A DNA stretch of 64,000 nucleotides from Novosphingobium sp. (GTDB taxonomy: Bacteria; Pseudomonadota; Alphaproteobacteria; Sphingomonadales; Sphingomonadaceae): the NCBI RefSeq assembly GCF_030699305.1, contig NZ_JAUYNB010000010.1, positions 496,001 through 560,000 of the forward strand, given 5' to 3'. This document shows, piece by piece, positions 62,436-64,000 of this stretch (within the stretch, counting starts at the first letter, position 1; each line of letters opens with the position of its first letter). Under the pieces are notes generated by a model, which was given only the letters and a program-made list of their open reading frames with translations, had not been told where the DNA came from and searched no databases. The translations under genes and the position numbers were made by a program.

Positions 62436-63815
62436 ATGATGATCCTTCACCAACATTCCACCAGTGCAACGCGCGTTCGGAACGGGCGTGTGCTCGCAGT
62501 CGGCTTCGTCTTTTCGATGCTGGTGCTGGGCGGCGGCGGAACGCCGGCCCCGTTGAGCGAACTGCTCTGCCAGTTGCTGGCGGCGGTGACATTGTTCGGC
62601 TGGCTTGCGCTGCGCGGTGCGGACAGCCTGCCGGTGGGCCGCAAGGTTTGGCTGGTTCTGGGGCTGATCGCGGCGATCCCGCTGCTGCAATTGATCCCGT
62701 TGCCGCCTGCGGTCTGGCAAGCGCTTCCCGGGCGCGAATCCCTGCGTGAGGCGTTGGCGCTGGTTGGTCAGGATACTGCGTGGCGGCCCTGGACTGTGGC
62801 ACCGCAGCGGACGCTGGATGCCGTATTGTCATTGTTGCCGCCGTTTGTGGTCGTGCTGGTGGTCGCCACGCTGGGCGCGCGCGACCGTCAGTTGTTGCTG
62901 CGCGTGATTGCGGGCTTCGGCTTGTTGTCGGTGGCGGTGGGGGCCGGACAGCTGGCGGGCGGCGGCGAAGGGCCGCTGCAATTCTACAGCAGCGGGGAAC
63001 CTGGGGTGCTGTTTGGCTTTCAGGCCAACCGCAACGCGCAGGTCGATGTGTTGCTGATCGCCATTCTTGCGTTGCTGGCGGGCTGGAGCGCTGCTGCCGC
63101 GAAGAGCCGCGCAGCGCTTGGCGCGCTGGTCATCATCAGCTTCGTGCTGGTGCTCGGTGCCGTGCTGACCGGATCGCGCGCCGGGATTGCGCTGGTTCCG
63201 GTCACCCTGGCGTGGGGCCTCTACCTGCTGCGGCGTGAACGGGTAATTTCGGCGCTGCGCGTCAAGGTCTGGCAATGGCTGGCGCTGGGCGGAGCTCTGG
63301 CGGTGGCCGCATTTGCCGCATGGCAAACCAATGCCATTGCTAAAGTGCTCGCCCGCTTTGATTTCACGGGCGAATATCGTCCGGATATCTGGCGCGACAC
63401 GATGTTTGCAATCGGTCAATACTGGCCGGTGGGCAGCGGCGTGGGCACGTTCACGCGGGTGATTTCACCGGCGGAACGGCTGGAAGCGGTCGGCGGCACG
63501 TTGCCCAATCGCGCTCATAACGAGTATCTTGAACTGCTGCTTGAGGGCGGCATTCCGCTGTCGATCTGCTGGGCGATCGCCGCAGGTATTGTGTTGCTGG
63601 GCGTGTGGACCGCGCTTCGTTCGCCGCACAAGCTGCCAATCGGTCAGGCGGTGTTCGCAGCTGGAACGATCTCGCTTACTGCGACACATTCGCTGGTTGA
63701 TTATCCGTTCCGATCCATGGCATTGGTGTCACTTATTGCGGTGGCGGCGGCAATGGTACTTGCCCCGCGTCTTGCCGAGCAGCCGACCAGACCCCGAGAG
63801 TCGACGAACTTATGA
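62436..63815 (+). CDS. O-antigen ligase / polymerase family membrane protein (Wzy/WaaL type)
   Basis: 459 residues with about 11-12 membrane helices. The large periplasmic loop with RPDIWRDTMFAIGQYWPVGSGVGTF and RAHNEYLELLLEGG is the O-antigen ligase domain pattern (the conserved His in RAHNEYLE is a key residue). It should polymerise or ligate polysaccharide repeats on the periplasmic side. GGAG precedes the ATG. The stop overlaps the next start (ATGATG). Confidence 0.9.
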   Translation: MMILHQHSTSATRVRNGRVLAVGFVFSMLVLGGGGTPAPLSELLCQLLAAVTLFGWLALRGADSLPVGRKVWLVLGLIAAIPLLQLIPLPPAVWQALPGRESLREALALVGQDTAWRPWTVAPQRTLDAVLSLLPPFVVVLVVATLGARDRQLLLRVIAGFGLLSVAVGAGQLAGGGEGPLQFYSSGEPGVLFGFQANRNAQVDVLLIAILALLAGWSAAAAKSRAALGALVIISFVLVLGAVLTGSRAGIALVPVTLAWGLYLLRRERVISALRVKVWQWLALGGALAVAAFAAWQTNAIAKVLARFDFTGEYRPDIWRDTMFAIGQYWPVGSGVGTFTRVISPAERLEAVGGTLPNRAHNEYLELLLEGGIPLSICWAIAAGIVLLGVWTALRSPHKLPIGQAVFAAGTISLTATHSLVDYPFRSMALVSLIAVAAAMVLAPRLAEQPTRPRESTNL

Positions 63816-64000
63816 TGAAATTCTTGATTACTTCGGCACTGACCTGTGCTGTTTGCGTGGCTTCCGCTGCGCCAGCGCTGGCCAAGCGGATCGACTTGCC
63901 AAGTGGCATGTCGGCCTATGAAACCATACCGGTCAAAGCGATGGACGATCTGGTCGCCCAGAGCATCCGACCCGGCGATACCCTGTCGATCCGCGTGTTT
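63812..64000 (+). CDS. Polysaccharide export protein (Wza type), 5' part
   Basis: 63 codons to the window edge. Signal peptide MMKFLITSALTCAVCVASAAPALA, then AKRIDLPSGMSAYETIPVKAMDDLVAQSIRPGDTLSIRVF, where RPGDTLSIRVF is the start of the Poly_export domain. It forms or caps the outer-membrane export channel for the EPS made by the preceding genes. Overlaps the O-antigen-ligase-type gene stop; the rest lies outside the window. Confidence 0.85.
   Translation, partial: MMKFLITSALTCAVCVASAAPALAKRIDLPSGMSAYETIPVKAMDDLVAQSIRPGDTLSIRVF

Overview
The window looks like chromosomal DNA of a sphingomonad (order Sphingomonadales, Novosphingobium/Sphingobium-like). G+C is high, TonB-dependent receptors sit next to catabolic operons, DUF6356 and DUF3576 proteins are present, a tryptophan-halogenase homologue sits in a maltodextrin locus, and an exopolysaccharide cluster lies at the right edge. 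Genus is not decidable from this sequence alone. I saw no tRNA, rRNA, CRISPR array, phage or transposase gene.

Region 1 (1-17.5 kb) is an accessory catabolic island, probably for phenolic or lignin-derived compounds. It holds the C-terminal part of a TonB receptor, an aldehyde dehydrogenase, an SDR, an NTF2-like exported protein, a DUF8021 protein, two lipoprotein-type PQQ quinohaemoprotein dehydrogenases, a DUF3237 protein, a vanillyl-alcohol-oxidase/4-cresol-dehydrogenase type flavoprotein with its own lipoprotein cytochrome c, a small Tat-signal protein, a methyltransferase, two adjacent glutathione transferases (the first LigF-like) and a CoA ligase. A 14-bp palindrome, ATAACAATTGTTAT, lies just upstream of two transcription units, with a 12/14 match upstream of a third. 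This suggests one regulon whose regulator is not in the window.

Region 2 (17.6-31.5 kb) holds a DUF6356 protein, an Lrp-type regulator and a starch/maltodextrin utilisation locus: GH97, GH13 glucosidase, exported GH13 amylase, tryptophan-halogenase-like flavoprotein, TonB receptor, LacI regulator and a divergent SLC45-like sugar transporter. Two copies of CGTATWCGTATGC precede the receptor and transporter genes.

Region 3 (31.5-45.6 kb) is mixed: REP-like palindromes, an atypical low-G+C ORF, HPPD with a VOC protein, agmatine deiminase, an M28 peptidase, glnE, a one-Cys Bcp peroxiredoxin, an M23 peptidase, an acyl-CoA ligase, a decayed cytochrome P450, a JmjC-type hydroxylase and an RluE-type pseudouridine synthase.

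Region 4 (45.6-60.3 kb) holds a Tad-like pseudopilin operon, then galU, murA, chrA, an RHH protein, phaB, an outer-membrane-like protein, a DUF3576 lipoprotein and the leuS-lptE-holA operon. Region 5 (60.4-64 kb) starts an exopolysaccharide cluster: polyprenyl glycosylphosphotransferase, small exported protein, O-antigen-ligase-type protein and a Wza-type export protein cut by the window edge.
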